64,000 nucleotides of DNA from CAZQVN01 sp964596775 (GCA_964596775.1 CAZQVN010000016.1:1-64000); one strand, 5' to 3'; positions 52,513-61,612 are shown, counted from the first letter of the stretch. Notes: generated by a model not told the origin, from the sequence alone. Numbers and translations: made by a program.

Positions 52513-53337
52513 GTGTCCTACCGCTCACCCTACGGAAACAGCGGGTTCGACCTTGCCGACCGGCTGACGCCCGGGGTTCGCAACCTGATCCTGGCCAACG
52601 GGATCGTGTTCCTGGCGCAGGTGCTGTTCGGCAACGGAGCGCTCGAGCGGATCTTCGGCCTCGTGCCCGACGCCGTCTTCGCACGGGGCCAGGTGTGGCA
52701 GCTCGGCACCTACATGTTTCTGCATGGCGGCCTGTTTCACATCCTGTTCAACATGTTCGCCCTGTTCATGTTCGGGTCGGAACTCGAGCGCGACTGGGGA
52801 ACGCCCGACTTCATCAAGTACTACTTCTTTACCGGCGTGGGAGCGGGCCTGACCCAGTGGGCCATGAACATGAACTCGTCGATCCCGACGATCGGCGCCT
52901 CCGGCAGCGTGTTCGGGTTGCTGCTGGCCTTCGGCATGATGTATCCGAACCGTCCGATCCTCCTCTATTTCATCCTGCCGATTCCGGCCAAGTACTTCGT
53001 CATCATGTTCGGATTCATCGAACTGGCCATGGCGGCCGGCGGCGCCCAGGACGGGGTGGCGCGATTTGCGCACCTCGGCGGGCTCGTGTTCGGACTGCTC
53101 TATCTCAAGGGAGAAAAATACACGTATCCGCTCCGACGCTGGTACGCGCGCCAGAAGTCACGGCAGGCGGGCCGCATGGCGCAGGCCGAAGAGGAACGAC
53201 AGCGGGCCGGGCAGGCCGAGATCGACCGCATCCTGGAAAAGATCTCCCGGGAGGGATTCGGAAACCTGACCACCGCCGAGAGAAAGACGCTGGAGGACGC
53301 GGGACGCCGTGGCCGTGAGGGGCGCCGAGACCGTTAG
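52513..53337 (+). CDS. rhomboid-family intramembrane serine protease
   Basis: 274 residues with six or so transmembrane segments. Catalytic Ser130 in 'PTIGASGSVFGLLLAFG' and His187 in 'ARFAHLGGLVFGLLYLKG'; 'FLHGGLFHILFNMFALFMFG' gives the conserved HxxxN. The C-terminal 60 residues are a charged coiled-coil-like tail with 'NLTTAERKTLEDAGRRGREG', seen in FCB-type rhomboids. The GTG at 52513 is preferred because GGGAG lies 8 nt upstream. Confidence 0.92.
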   Translation: MSYRSPYGNSGFDLADRLTPGVRNLILANGIVFLAQVLFGNGALERIFGLVPDAVFARGQVWQLGTYMFLHGGLFHILFNMFALFMFGSELERDWGTPDFIKYYFFTGVGAGLTQWAMNMNSSIPTIGASGSVFGLLLAFGMMYPNRPILLYFILPIPAKYFVIMFGFIELAMAAGGAQDGVARFAHLGGLVFGLLYLKGEKYTYPLRRWYARQKSRQAGRMAQAEEERQRAGQAEIDRILEKISREGFGNLTTAERKTLEDAGRRGREGRRDR

Positions 53338-53341
53338 AGGT

Positions 53342-54634
53342 TCAGCCGATTTCCCGGAAAACCTCGGCGGCGGCGGCGAGGGTCGCGTCCAGATCCCGGG
53401 CGCTGTGCTTTGTGGACAGGAACCACGCCTCGAACTGCGACGGGGGCAGGAAAACGCCGCGGGCCAGCATCCCCCGGTGAAAGCGGGCGTAGCGCTCCCG
53501 ATCGGTGGTCTTCGCGCCGGCAAAGTCGGTGATCGGCCCTTCCGCGAAAAAGAGGGTCAGCAGGGATCCGATCCGGTGCACGGTCGCCGGAACGCCGGCG
53601 GAACGCGCGACGTTCGCGAGTCCCTCGGCCAGCGTCCCGCCGGAGGCCTCGAGCTTGTCGTAGGTCGCGGTCTTCAACCGGGCCAGCGTGGCCAGCCCCG
53701 CCGCCATGGCCGGGGGATTCCCGGCCAGCGTGCCGGCCTGGTAGACCGGCCCGACCGGGGCCACGAGTTCCATGAGGTCCCGGCGGCCGCCGTAGGCTCC
53801 CACGGGAAGGCCGCCGCCGATGATCTTTCCCATCACCGTGAGATCCGGAAGAACTCCGTACAGTTCCTGGGCGCCCCCCGGCGCCACGCGGAACCCGGTG
53901 ATGACCTCATCGAAGATCAGCAGGGCGCCGTGTGCGTCGGCGAGTTTCCGGAGACCGGCCAGATAGCCTTCAGCCGGGGGAACCAGCCCCATGTTCGCGG
54001 CGATCGGCTCGACGATGATGGCGGCGAACTCCCCGGGATGGGCGGCGAGCGTCGATTCCGCCGCGGGCAGATCGTTGAAGGGAGCCACGGACGTGAGTTC
54101 GGCGGTCGGCTGGGGTACGCCCGCGGAGTCGGCAAGACCCTGGGTAGCCAGGCCCGACCCGGCCCTGACGAGGAATCCGTCCGCATGCCCGTGATAGCAC
54201 CCGTCGAACTTCAGGACGCGGTTTCGCCCGGTGGCGGCGCGCGCCACGCGGAGTGCGCTCATTGCCGCCTCCGTTCCCGAGCAGACGAAGCGGATCATGT
54301 CCACGGACGGAACGCGCGCTACGACGGCTTCCGCAAGCTCCACTTCCATTTCCACCGGAGCACCGTAGGAGGTGCCGCGATGGAGCAGCGCCTGCAGGGT
54401 GCCGATCACTCCAGGGCTCGCATGACCGAGTATCAGCGGCCCCCACGACATCACATAGTCGATGTGTTCGTTGCCGTCGACATCGGTGATCCGGGAGCCG
54501 CGCCCCCGGGCCACGAAGAACGGCTCGCCGCCGACCGATCCGAAGGCACGAACCGGACTGTCCACCCCGCCCGGGAGCACCCGGTTGGCCCGTTCGAAAA
54601 GACGTTTCGAGGATCCGCCTGTGCTTTCCTTCAT
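53342..54634 (-). CDS. hemL: glutamate-1-semialdehyde 2,1-aminomutase
   Basis: 430 residues, makes 5-aminolevulinate in the C5 tetrapyrrole pathway. 'ANRVLPGGVDSPVRAFGSVG', 'VMSWGPLILGHASPGVI', 'IRFVCSGTEAAMSALRVAR', 'LKFDGCYHGHADGFLV' and the PLP Lys270 in 'GKIIGGGLPVGAYGG'. Convergent with the rhomboid gene, leaving 4 nt between stops. The substitution-free motifs suggest a functional enzyme. Confidence 0.97.
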   Translation of the reverse strand: MKESTGGSSKRLFERANRVLPGGVDSPVRAFGSVGGEPFFVARGRGSRITDVDGNEHIDYVMSWGPLILGHASPGVIGTLQALLHRGTSYGAPVEMEVELAEAVVARVPSVDMIRFVCSGTEAAMSALRVARAATGRNRVLKFDGCYHGHADGFLVRAGSGLATQGLADSAGVPQPTAELTSVAPFNDLPAAESTLAAHPGEFAAIIVEPIAANMGLVPPAEGYLAGLRKLADAHGALLIFDEVITGFRVAPGGAQELYGVLPDLTVMGKIIGGGLPVGAYGGRRDLMELVAPVGPVYQAGTLAGNPPAMAAGLATLARLKTATYDKLEASGGTLAEGLANVARSAGVPATVHRIGSLLTLFFAEGPITDFAGAKTTDRERYARFHRGMLARGVFLPPSQFEAWFLSTKHSARDLDATLAAAAEVFREIG

Positions 54635-54641
54635 GTCAGAG

Positions 54642-55139
54642 TCATTCCGCCTTGTGAGGTGTCTTGCCGAGCGCCGTCAGGCGGGCCGACCGCCGCTTGA
54701 CCGCTTCGGCGAAGCGTCTCTTCTCGTCGTCGGATTCCGCGAGGACGGCCGGAGCCGCCACCGGCATCCGGTTCTCGTCGAGCGCCACGAAAGTGAGGTA
54801 CGCCGAGGAGGTATGCCGTTTCTCCCCGGACTTCCGGTCCTCCACTTCCACGCGAACCCCGACCTCCATCGAGGTCCGCCCGACGTAATTGACCGACGCC
54901 ATCAGGATGAGCAGGTCGCCCACGTGAACCGGGGCGCGGAAATCCAGGTGATCCACCGAAGCGGTGACGCAGAGCCGGTGCGTATGCCGGTACGCGGCGA
55001 TCGCCGCGGCCACGTCGATCAGGTGCATCACCCGTCCGCCCATGACCGTGCCGGCCGGGTTGGCGTCGTTCGGAAACATCATCTCGATCATCTCGACACG
55101 GCTTTCCGAAACGGGGCGTGTCTTTCTTTCGTCGCTCAA
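54642..55139 (-). CDS. acyl-CoA thioesterase (hotdog fold, BFIT/YciA-like)
   Basis: 165 residues from TTG 55139, hotdog thioesterase. 'MMFPNDANPAGTVMGGRVMH', 'LIDVAAAIAAYRHTHRLCVT' with the active-site Asp, 'VDHLDFRAPVHVGDLLILMA' and 'SAYLTFVALDENRMPV'. TTG begins 2 nt after the etfA stop, without a strong ribosome site; an internal ATG at codon 17 is possible. Context with etfAB suggests fatty-acid or acyl-CoA metabolism. Confidence 0.88.
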   Translation of the reverse strand: MSDERKTRPVSESRVEMIEMMFPNDANPAGTVMGGRVMHLIDVAAAIAAYRHTHRLCVTASVDHLDFRAPVHVGDLLILMASVNYVGRTSMEVGVRVEVEDRKSGEKRHTSSAYLTFVALDENRMPVAAPAVLAESDDEKRRFAEAVKRRSARLTALGKTPHKAE

Positions 55140-55141
55140 GG

Positions 55142-56122
55142 TCAGGCCCCGCGCACTTCCTGGACCGCCGCGGTCAGCTTCGGTACGACTTCGAAGACGT
55201 CGCCGACGATGCCCAGGTCGGCCACCTTGAAGATGGGAGCCTCGGGATCCTTGTTGATCGCCACGATCACTTTCGAGGAGGACATGCCGGCCAGGTGCTG
55301 GATGGCGCCGGAAATGCCGCAGGCAATGTAAAGCCCCGGGGAGACGGTCTTGCCGGTCTGGCCGACCTGGTGGGAGTGATCGATCCATCCGGCGTCGACG
55401 ACCGCGCGCGATGCCCCAAGGGCTCCCCCGAACGCGTCGGCCAGTTCCTGGATCATGGCGAAATGCTCCGGTCCCTTGATGCCGCGACCACCGGAAACCA
55501 CGACGTCCGCCTCGGTGAGTTCGACCTTGCCGCCGGATTCCTCGCGGACCGCGGTGACTTTCGCGCGGATGGCCGGCGTGCCGACGTCGAGGCCGGCCGT
55601 GGCCGCTTCACGACCCGCCGCCGGCGGGGACGGACGAAAGACGTTCGGCCGCAGCGTGACGAGAGCCACGCTGCCGGGCGCGCTGGAAACCTTCGCCTGC
55701 ACCTTCCCCGCGAAGATGGGGCGCACCGCCCGGACGGTTTCGCCGTCCACGGCGATCTCCACGACGTCCGCGAGCAGCGACAGGGAGAGGCGCGCGGCCA
55801 GGCGCGGCGCGAGATCCTTTCCCATTGCCGTGGCCGACATCAGGACGAGGCCGGGCTGGCTTGCCTCGAAGGCCTTCTGCGCCGCAAGCGCATAGCCTTC
55901 CGTGGAGTAGTTCTCGAGGTCGGCGTGATCGGCAAGGTGGACCTGGTCGGCGCCGTGACTCGCCGCCTCCGCGGCCAGACCGGCGATGCCCGATCCGACG
56001 ATCACCGCGTGGACGCTCGCACCGGACGCGTCAGCCAGCCGGCGGGCCTGCGAGATGGCCTCATGAGCCGCCTTCCGGAACTTCCCGGAACGCTGCTCGG
56101 CAAAAACAAGTATCGCTTTCAT
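55142..56122 (-). CDS. etfA: electron transfer flavoprotein alpha subunit
   Basis: 326 residues, FAD-binding. 'ILVFAEQRSGKFRKAAHEAI' at the start and the C-terminal FAD motif 'VVSGGRGIKGPEHFAMIQEL', 'GASRAVVDAGWIDHSHQVGQ' and 'TGKTVSPGLYIACGISGAIQ', plus 'FKVADLGIVGDVFEVVPKL'. It shuttles electrons from acyl-CoA dehydrogenases with EtfB. 26 nt after etfB. The open frame above 56122 is not used. Confidence 0.95.
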   Translation of the reverse strand: MKAILVFAEQRSGKFRKAAHEAISQARRLADASGASVHAVIVGSGIAGLAAEAASHGADQVHLADHADLENYSTEGYALAAQKAFEASQPGLVLMSATAMGKDLAPRLAARLSLSLLADVVEIAVDGETVRAVRPIFAGKVQAKVSSAPGSVALVTLRPNVFRPSPPAAGREAATAGLDVGTPAIRAKVTAVREESGGKVELTEADVVVSGGRGIKGPEHFAMIQELADAFGGALGASRAVVDAGWIDHSHQVGQTGKTVSPGLYIACGISGAIQHLAGMSSSKVIVAINKDPEAPIFKVADLGIVGDVFEVVPKLTAAVQEVRGA

Positions 56123-56148
56123 GTATGGGACTCCTCGGGATATCGGGA

Positions 56149-56931
56149 TCAGAGAACTTTCATTTCCTCGTGCAGAATTCGGACGAGTTCGGAAACCTGC
56201 GCGCCGGCATCGCCGTCCAGCTTCCGTCCTTCCGGACGCGGAGGCGGCGGCACGACGGCATCGACGACGCTCACGGGCGCGACCGCGTCGGCCGCGAGCC
56301 CGGTGGAGGCCGGATCGATCACCTCGATCGTCTTCTTCTTGGCGGCCATGATCCCCTTCAACGACGCGTAGCGCGGTTCGTTCAACCCTTTCTGGGTGGA
56401 GATCACTGCGGGCATCGGGACCTGGACCACCTCGATGGCGCCCTCGATCTCGCGCTCCGCCACGGCGGACTTCCCGTCGGCGGCGAGTTCGAGCTTGACC
56501 ACCACGGTGGCCTGCGGCCAGTCCAGGAGTTCGGCGAGCATCGACGGAACGGCCATCTGATCGTCGTCGACCGCCTGCTTGCCCATCAGCACGAGATCCG
56601 GAGCCTGGGCCTTGATGACCGCGGCGAGTACCCGGGCGGTGCCGAGCGCGTCGGCGCCGACAAACGCGTCGTCCTTGACCACCAGCGCCTTGTCGCAACC
56701 CAGCGCCAGGCACGTGCGCAGCCCCTCTTCCGCCTTCCCGGCCCCGACGCCCAGGGCAATGACTTCACCGCCCAGCTTCTCCTTGATCTTCAGGGCCTCT
56801 TCGACGGCAAACTCATCATAGGGATTCACCACGAACTCCACGCCGGCCGGGTCGATCCCCTTGCCGTCGGCCGACGGCTTGATGCGCGAATCGGTGGCGG
56901 GCACCTGCTTCACGCAGACGATAATCTTCAC
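56149..56931 (-). CDS. etfB: electron transfer flavoprotein beta subunit
   Basis: 260 residues. 'IIVCVKQVPATDSRIKPSAD', 'FVVNPYDEFAVEEALKIKEK', 'LVLMGKQAVDDDQMAVPSML' and 'GLNEPRYASLKGIMAAKKK' are EtfB signatures. GTG at 56931 has GGAGG 9 nt upstream. First of the etfB-etfA-thioesterase operon. An ETF:quinone oxidoreductase is not in the window. Confidence 0.95.
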   Translation of the reverse strand: MKIIVCVKQVPATDSRIKPSADGKGIDPAGVEFVVNPYDEFAVEEALKIKEKLGGEVIALGVGAGKAEEGLRTCLALGCDKALVVKDDAFVGADALGTARVLAAVIKAQAPDLVLMGKQAVDDDQMAVPSMLAELLDWPQATVVVKLELAADGKSAVAEREIEGAIEVVQVPMPAVISTQKGLNEPRYASLKGIMAAKKKTIEVIDPASTGLAADAVAPVSVVDAVVPPPPRPEGRKLDGDAGAQVSELVRILHEEMKVL

Positions 56932-57023
56932 GATTCAGACCTCCAGAGTCACCGGGGAAAACCCCGAATCAACGGATTCGTAACTGGCAGTACCAGAAGC
57001 ATTAAGGGAGGAAATGCCGAAGG

Positions 57024-57052
57024 AGATTAGCAGACGGCGCCCACGCGGTCAA
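57024..57052 (-). promoter_or_regulatory. candidate etfBA promoter
   Basis: Minus strand TTGACC (57052-57047), 17 bp, TAATCT (57029-57024). It overlaps the last codons of the yhaM-like gene; the leader would be about 86 nt. Confidence 0.45.
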
Positions 57053-58026
57053 ACCGAGCTCTCTCCACCTACGCTGTCCCCGCGCGGTCCCCCGGCCCAG
57101 AGCTGCCGGTCGATGAGGCGGACATACTCGCTCCACTCCTCTCCCGCCTCCCGGGCCTTGCCGACGATCCGCTCGAACGCATTGGCCTTGGCCGCGAGAT
57201 CGTCCAGGTGATGCAGAAGTATCGCCTCGAGCGTCTTCGGAACGACGGGAGACGCGAACTCCAGCGCGCCCTGGTGCGAGAGGATCAGGTGCTGGACGAG
57301 GAGACTGTGGCCGGCGGGAAAACCCGGAATCGCGCTCATGCGGTCCACGGCCATCTGGTTACCGATGACGATGTGCCCGACGAGCTTGCCGGGGGTCGAA
57401 TACTCGAACGTGAGGACGCCTTCCAGTTCGTGGATCTTTCCCAGATCGTGCAGGAACGCCCCGGTCACCAGGAAGTCGCGCCGGGCCGCGGGGTAGAGCG
57501 CGGCCACGGCGGCGGCGAGATCGACGAGTTCCGCCGTGTGCTGGAGCAGCCCGCCGCGGATCGCGTGATGCCACCCCTTGGCCGCCGGAGCGACCCGGAA
57601 CCGGTCCATGAAAGCGGGGTCGTCCAGGTACGACCGGATGAGCCTGGCGAGCCACGGATCCGCGACCCGGGCCAGCTGCGCGACAAGGCCCGCCTCCACC
57701 GCCTCCGGATTCCGCAGCGACTCGACGAAGTCGGTGATCTCGACGCCTCGCTGGTCCTGGAACCCGATCCGCTCGACACGGATCTGCGTGTCGCCGTTGA
57801 ACGTCGAGACCTGTCCGGCGACCCTCACGAGATCACCCGTTTTCAGCGAACGATCCGTTTCCTCCGCTTCGTCGAACAGCACCGCGGCCACGGTACCGGT
57901 ACGATCGGCGAGGGTCATCGACAGCAGCGCGCCGCCGGGAGGACGGCGGAGAAACTTCGACGCGAGGACGAACACGCCGTCGACATGCATCCCCGGCCGG
58001 ATATCGGCCACCCAGGTCTTCTTCAT
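57049..58026 (-). CDS. YhaM-like OB-fold/HD-domain 3'-5' exoribonuclease
   Basis: 325 residues. N-terminal OB-fold (about 5-90, 'LLSMTLADRTGTVAAVLFDE', 'LVRVAGQVSTFNGDTQIRV') and an HD domain with 'GLLQHTAELVDLAAAVAAL' (His163) and 'FLHDLGKIHELEGV' (His193, Asp194), then 'HLILSHQGALEFASPVVPKT'. This is the YhaM/CBF1 arrangement of nucleases. GGAGG lies 7 nt before ATG 58026. Divergent from the flippase gene, sharing a promoter region. Confidence 0.9.
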   Translation of the reverse strand: MKKTWVADIRPGMHVDGVFVLASKFLRRPPGGALLSMTLADRTGTVAAVLFDEAEETDRSLKTGDLVRVAGQVSTFNGDTQIRVERIGFQDQRGVEITDFVESLRNPEAVEAGLVAQLARVADPWLARLIRSYLDDPAFMDRFRVAPAAKGWHHAIRGGLLQHTAELVDLAAAVAALYPAARRDFLVTGAFLHDLGKIHELEGVLTFEYSTPGKLVGHIVIGNQMAVDRMSAIPGFPAGHSLLVQHLILSHQGALEFASPVVPKTLEAILLHHLDDLAAKANAFERIVGKAREAGEEWSEYVRLIDRQLWAGGPRGDSVGGESSV

Positions 58027-58111
58027 TCATTGTCCTCCGGAACGGCTCCCCTGCTTCGCACACCGCGCAGAACGGGCCGGGAATGACGGGAAGTGGAAGT
58101 GACCGGCCAAA

Positions 58112-58140
58112 TTGACCGGACCTCGGCTTCAGTCTAGACT
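58112..58140 (+). promoter_or_regulatory. flippase gene promoter
   Basis: TTGACC (58112-58117), 17 bp, TAGACT (58135-58140). The -10 is part of the palindrome AGTCTAGACT (58131-58140). The leader would be about 100 nt. Confidence 0.55.
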
Positions 58141-58159
58141 TCCCGCATTGTCGCGGCAA
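58131..58159 (-). promoter_or_regulatory. divergent yhaM-like gene promoter
   Basis: Minus strand TTGCCG (58159-58154), 17 bp, TAGACT (58136-58131). It shares the palindromic -10 AGTCTAGACT with the rightward promoter, so only one polymerase at a time could melt the site. Confidence 0.5.
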
Positions 58160-58246
58160 ACGCGGATTTGAAGGGACGGCCATTCCTGGAGCCCGAGGAG
58201 AGAACCTGACCAGTCACTACCCGCCGGGGCACGGCGTCCGGGCCAC

Positions 58247-59743
58247 ATGAGCTCCTCACCGGACAGGAGCCAGGACAGTTTCTTCTATCTCATCAAGACC
58301 ACGCTCCGGCATTCGGCGGTCTACGGCCTGTTCGATTTCATCGGCAAGGCCACCCAGCTGATTCTGGTCCCCCTCTACACGCACGTCATGACTCCGGAGG
58401 ACTACGGCCTTCTGGAAATCCTCCTGGCGTCGACGCCGCTCATCCTGACGACGCTGCTTCTGGGGTTCAATTCCTCCATCGTCCGGTACTACACGACGGC
58501 GGACTCGCCCCGTGACGGGGAGGCCTACTTTCGCACGGCCTTCACGACGGTCTTCGCGTTTTCCGCCGTCGTCTGGGCCGCCCTGTTCATCACCGCCCCG
58601 GCTCTGTCCCGCTTCACGTTCGGAGATACGGCCCGCGCCGATCTCTGGCGCCTCCTCGTGTCCGCGGTGGCGCTGGACGCGGTGGGAACGATTTTTCTCG
58701 CCCTGTTCCGGTCGCAGGGCCGCCCCTACCGGTACTCCTGGGTCAACCTGGCCCGGTTCGTGAGCATCCTCGCGCTCAACGTCGTGTTTGTCGGAGTCAT
58801 GCGGCTCGGAACGAAGGGGGTGCTGCTCGGCAACCTGATCGGATCGGGACTGGGCGCGATCATCGGTCTGATGCTCTGTCTGAGGGAGATCGGATTCGAA
58901 GTGGATGGGAAGCGCTTGCGGAAACTTGCGGCTTACGGCCTTCCCCTGGTCGTCAGCGGAGTCGGCCTGTCGTTCGTGATGAGCAATGCCGACCGGTACT
59001 TCCTGAAGGCCAGCGGTTCGCTGCACGACATCGGGATCTATTCACTCGGCTACCGGGTCGGGATGGTGATGTCCATGCTTCTGAACGCGTTCGTCGTGGC
59101 CTGGCCCCCGATGATGTTCCGGATTCTCAAGGACCCCGATGCGCCGAGGATCTACTCGCGCGTGTTGACCTATTACGTGCTCGTGACCGGATTCGTCTGG
59201 GTTCTCGTGTCCTCGTTCAGCAACGAGATCGTCCGGCTTGTGGCAGCCCCGGATTTCCAGGCGGCCGGAGACGTCGTCTGGCTGATCCTTCTGTCCTACC
59301 TGATGCAGGGCGTCTTCTACATCATGATGGTGGGGGTCACCGTCACGGACCGCACGGGGTGGATTCCCCTGGTGGTCGGGATCTCCGCGATCAGCAATCT
59401 CGTCGCCAACGCGCTGCTCATTCCCCGCTACGGCATGCAGGGCGCGGCCTGGGCCACGTTCGTCTCGTACACGTTTCTGGCGCTCCTCATGCGATCCGTT
59501 TCACGGAGGTACTACCCGATCCTCATGGAACGAAGGCGCGTTGTCCTGGTTGCGGTCCTCAGTTGCGCCATCGTCGGGATCAACCGGGCCGGCATCGGCC
59601 ACGCGAACCTGATGGACGCGACCCTGAAGGTGATACCGATCGCGCTGTTCGCGCCGGCGCTCCTGGCCGCGCGCTTCTTCGACGACGAGGAAATGCTCCG
59701 CTTCCGGCACCTGCTGGCGCGGGTGCGGGCCCGATCCCGATAG
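58247..59743 (+). CDS. polysaccharide/lipid-linked-sugar flippase (Wzx/MATE-like)
   Basis: 498 residues with about 12-14 transmembrane segments, e.g. 'FIGKATQLILVPLYTHVMTP', 'EDYGLLEILLASTPLILTTL' and 'GLYKMAA'-type absent but 'GMQGAAWATFVSYTFLALLM' present. MOP-superfamily oligosaccharide flippase that moves lipid-linked glycans across the inner membrane. Charged residues 'RYYTTADSPRDGEAYFRTAF' are typical of Wzx. No glycosyltransferase cluster is adjacent, so the glycan is unknown. Start ATG 58247 lacks a strong ribosome site. Confidence 0.88.
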   Translation: MSSSPDRSQDSFFYLIKTTLRHSAVYGLFDFIGKATQLILVPLYTHVMTPEDYGLLEILLASTPLILTTLLLGFNSSIVRYYTTADSPRDGEAYFRTAFTTVFAFSAVVWAALFITAPALSRFTFGDTARADLWRLLVSAVALDAVGTIFLALFRSQGRPYRYSWVNLARFVSILALNVVFVGVMRLGTKGVLLGNLIGSGLGAIIGLMLCLREIGFEVDGKRLRKLAAYGLPLVVSGVGLSFVMSNADRYFLKASGSLHDIGIYSLGYRVGMVMSMLLNAFVVAWPPMMFRILKDPDAPRIYSRVLTYYVLVTGFVWVLVSSFSNEIVRLVAAPDFQAAGDVVWLILLSYLMQGVFYIMMVGVTVTDRTGWIPLVVGISAISNLVANALLIPRYGMQGAAWATFVSYTFLALLMRSVSRRYYPILMERRRVVLVAVLSCAIVGINRAGIGHANLMDATLKVIPIALFAPALLAARFFDDEEMLRFRHLLARVRARSR

Positions 59744-59803
59744 CCCGCCGGGTCGCCCCGCTCCCGACGGGGGCGCCGGGCAGACCGGGCCGAAGCGGGC
59801 GGG

Positions 59804-60553
59804 TCAGCGCGAGATGATTTCCGTTCCCGGGGGAGGGACGAACACGAAGTCGGCGGCGTCCATCTTCCGATTCGGTTTCGTCTTCGCCAGCCGGAACAGG
59901 ACGGTGTCCCCGCCCTCCTCACGAAAAAAAATCCTTTCGGGATATCCCGTGCGCGCTTCGAGGTGCACCCAGATTTCCGATATCGAACCGGCCAGCGAAC
60001 TGTCCAGGGGCTGGAACCGGAGGGGCTGCCCTTCCGGTGTGCGCGGTCCGAGACTGATGTCGTACTTGCGCTCCAGGCGACCCGGTTTCGAGGCGAACAG
60101 CAGGAACATGTCCCGGGTGCTTTCGTTTTCGTCCACGAGATAGCGCTGGGCCTGTTCGAGTGCGGCAAAGTAGACCTGGAGCGAATCCCCGCGCATGGTC
60201 AGAACGTCGGGATCGGGAGTGCGGTAGTCGAGACGGAAGAACCCGGGGGCAAGGAATCGCAGCCGGCCGGTCGCTTCCACGTTTTCGTCGGTCAGGGCGA
60301 GGTGGCGGACCTGGACAAAGTCGGCCTCGAGCGAATTGAGCGGAGCCAGCGCCTTTTCCAGGCGACCGAGCAGCGGCCGCGCGTCGGGCAGGACTTCGGC
60401 GCCGGTCCGCGGAGCGGAAGTGCAGAGCAGCACCAGGACCGCAGCCAGCATCGCCGGAAGGCTCAGCCGGAAAAGACGGCGTCGGCCCCCGCGGAAGGTC
60501 GGGATCTCCATCATTCCTTCATGCTCGAGACGATTACCCTGCCGGTCGGTCAT
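59804..60553 (-). CDS. lolA: outer-membrane lipoprotein carrier LolA
   Basis: 249 residues, periplasmic carrier moving lipoproteins from the inner to the outer membrane. Signal peptide about 28-50, then 'LLGRLEKALAPLNSLEADFV', 'GRLRFLAPGFFRLDYRTPDP', 'MRGDSLQVYFAALEQAQRYL' and the C-terminal 'NRKMDAADFVFVPPPGTEII'. ATG at 60553 starts 1 nt after the upstream stop with GAGGAG 4 nt away. It fits the many lipoproteins in this window. Confidence 0.9.
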   Translation of the reverse strand: MTDRQGNRLEHEGMMEIPTFRGGRRRLFRLSLPAMLAAVLVLLCTSAPRTGAEVLPDARPLLGRLEKALAPLNSLEADFVQVRHLALTDENVEATGRLRFLAPGFFRLDYRTPDPDVLTMRGDSLQVYFAALEQAQRYLVDENESTRDMFLLFASKPGRLERKYDISLGPRTPEGQPLRFQPLDSSLAGSISEIWVHLEARTGYPERIFFREEGGDTVLFRLAKTKPNRKMDAADFVFVPPPGTEIISR

Positions 60554-60554
60554 G

Positions 60555-61445
60555 TCACTCCTCGGGCGCTTCGCCCAGAAAGTCGTCCGTCAATTCGTCC
60601 GGATCGATCCGTCGTGTTCCGGGCGGAAGCGGCATCGAAAAGAGTGCCGGGTCGACCGACGGGTTCGATTCGAAACCGAGAAATCTGAGCTCAAGACCCT
60701 CGCCCCCCTCCCCCGGTTCCATGCGAACCTCCCCGGGAAACCACTGGGCACCCGTCCACACGTGCCTCGAATAGGTGATATCCGCCCTTCGCTTTTCCCC
60801 GGCAACCGTTTCGTGTTCGATGCTCTGATGGAGCAGCCTCAACCCCTCCGAGTCGAAGACCAGGCGGCGCGTCGTCCTCGAACCGTGGTCGTCCAGGGAC
60901 CAGTGAACGACCTCATAGCCGTCCCCGATGCGACGGAAACTGCCGCGGAGGCGCACGGCGCCGACATCCAGCGGTTCCTGGAGCAGCGCCAGCACGAGTT
61001 CACGCGAAGCGAGCAGCGGAAGCCCGCGGCTCTCCGAAACATCCTGGACGATCACGGCCCGTTCGCGGGGGAGGTAGAGCATCAGGGTATCCCGATCCGC
61101 GAGAAAATCGAAAACGGAGGCCAGCGCGCCGACACGACCACGCATGCGCAGCTGGTCCGGCCGCCGCGCCACCAGGGAAACATCGAGCTTCCGGAATTTC
61201 CCGGACTCCGGAACCCGGATCCGGAGATCCCCCGACCCGCGGACGGTGCGCAGCGAAAGCGCCCTGCGGTTGACCACGGCGGCCAGGGAGTCGAGGTCCA
61301 GGTCCGCGGCCGCATAGTCCAGTCCGCCGCGGGGTCCCTGGAAGAGGGAGCATCCGGGCAGGAACAGCACCAGGACGAGTGTCGGAAACAGGAATCGGGA
61401 GTGCAAGCGCCGTGGTCGCATTCGCGCCGGCCCGGTCCTGTCCAT
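60555..61445 (-). CDS. outer-membrane lipoprotein, LolB/DUF4292-like
   Basis: 296 residues. Lipobox 'TLVLVLFLPGCSLF', then a LolA/LolB-type half-barrel: 'LRTVRGSGDLRIRVPESGKF', 'VSLVARRPDQLRMRGRVGAL' and 'ADRDTLMLYLPRERAVIVQD', with 'TRRLVFDSEGLRLLHQSIEH'. DUF4292-type proteins in FCB bacteria and LolB have this fold. Lying in one operon with lolA makes it a good candidate outer-membrane receptor. ATG 61445 has GAGGGGGTGAGG upstream; ATG 61466 is less supported. Confidence 0.7.
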   Translation of the reverse strand: MDRTGPARMRPRRLHSRFLFPTLVLVLFLPGCSLFQGPRGGLDYAAADLDLDSLAAVVNRRALSLRTVRGSGDLRIRVPESGKFRKLDVSLVARRPDQLRMRGRVGALASVFDFLADRDTLMLYLPRERAVIVQDVSESRGLPLLASRELVLALLQEPLDVGAVRLRGSFRRIGDGYEVVHWSLDDHGSRTTRRLVFDSEGLRLLHQSIEHETVAGEKRRADITYSRHVWTGAQWFPGEVRMEPGEGGEGLELRFLGFESNPSVDPALFSMPLPPGTRRIDPDELTDDFLGEAPEE

Positions 61446-61547
61446 CCTCACCCCCTCGTCCTTCATCCGGCCATTCTAGCCGTTAAATGTTTTCAGGGTA
61501 AGCCTTTGATCGCGCGGTGAAATCCCCGCGCAGGGGATCCCCAAAAC

Positions 61548-61576
61548 TTGACGGTTTCCCAGACCGTCTCTATATT
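61548..61576 (+). promoter_or_regulatory. upstream promoter P1 of the sensor kinase operon
   Basis: TTGACG (61548-61553), 17 bp, TATATT (61571-61576). Near-consensus. The leader would be about 230 nt. Confidence 0.65.
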
Positions 61577-61612
61577 TCCTTTGTGCGCTTCGTTTTTCGA
61601 GGGGCATCCCCC

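Noticed and set aside
52434..53318. A second plus-strand frame overlapping rhomboid
   Set aside because: Arg-rich shadow; the rhomboid frame has the catalytic Ser/His and membrane segments.
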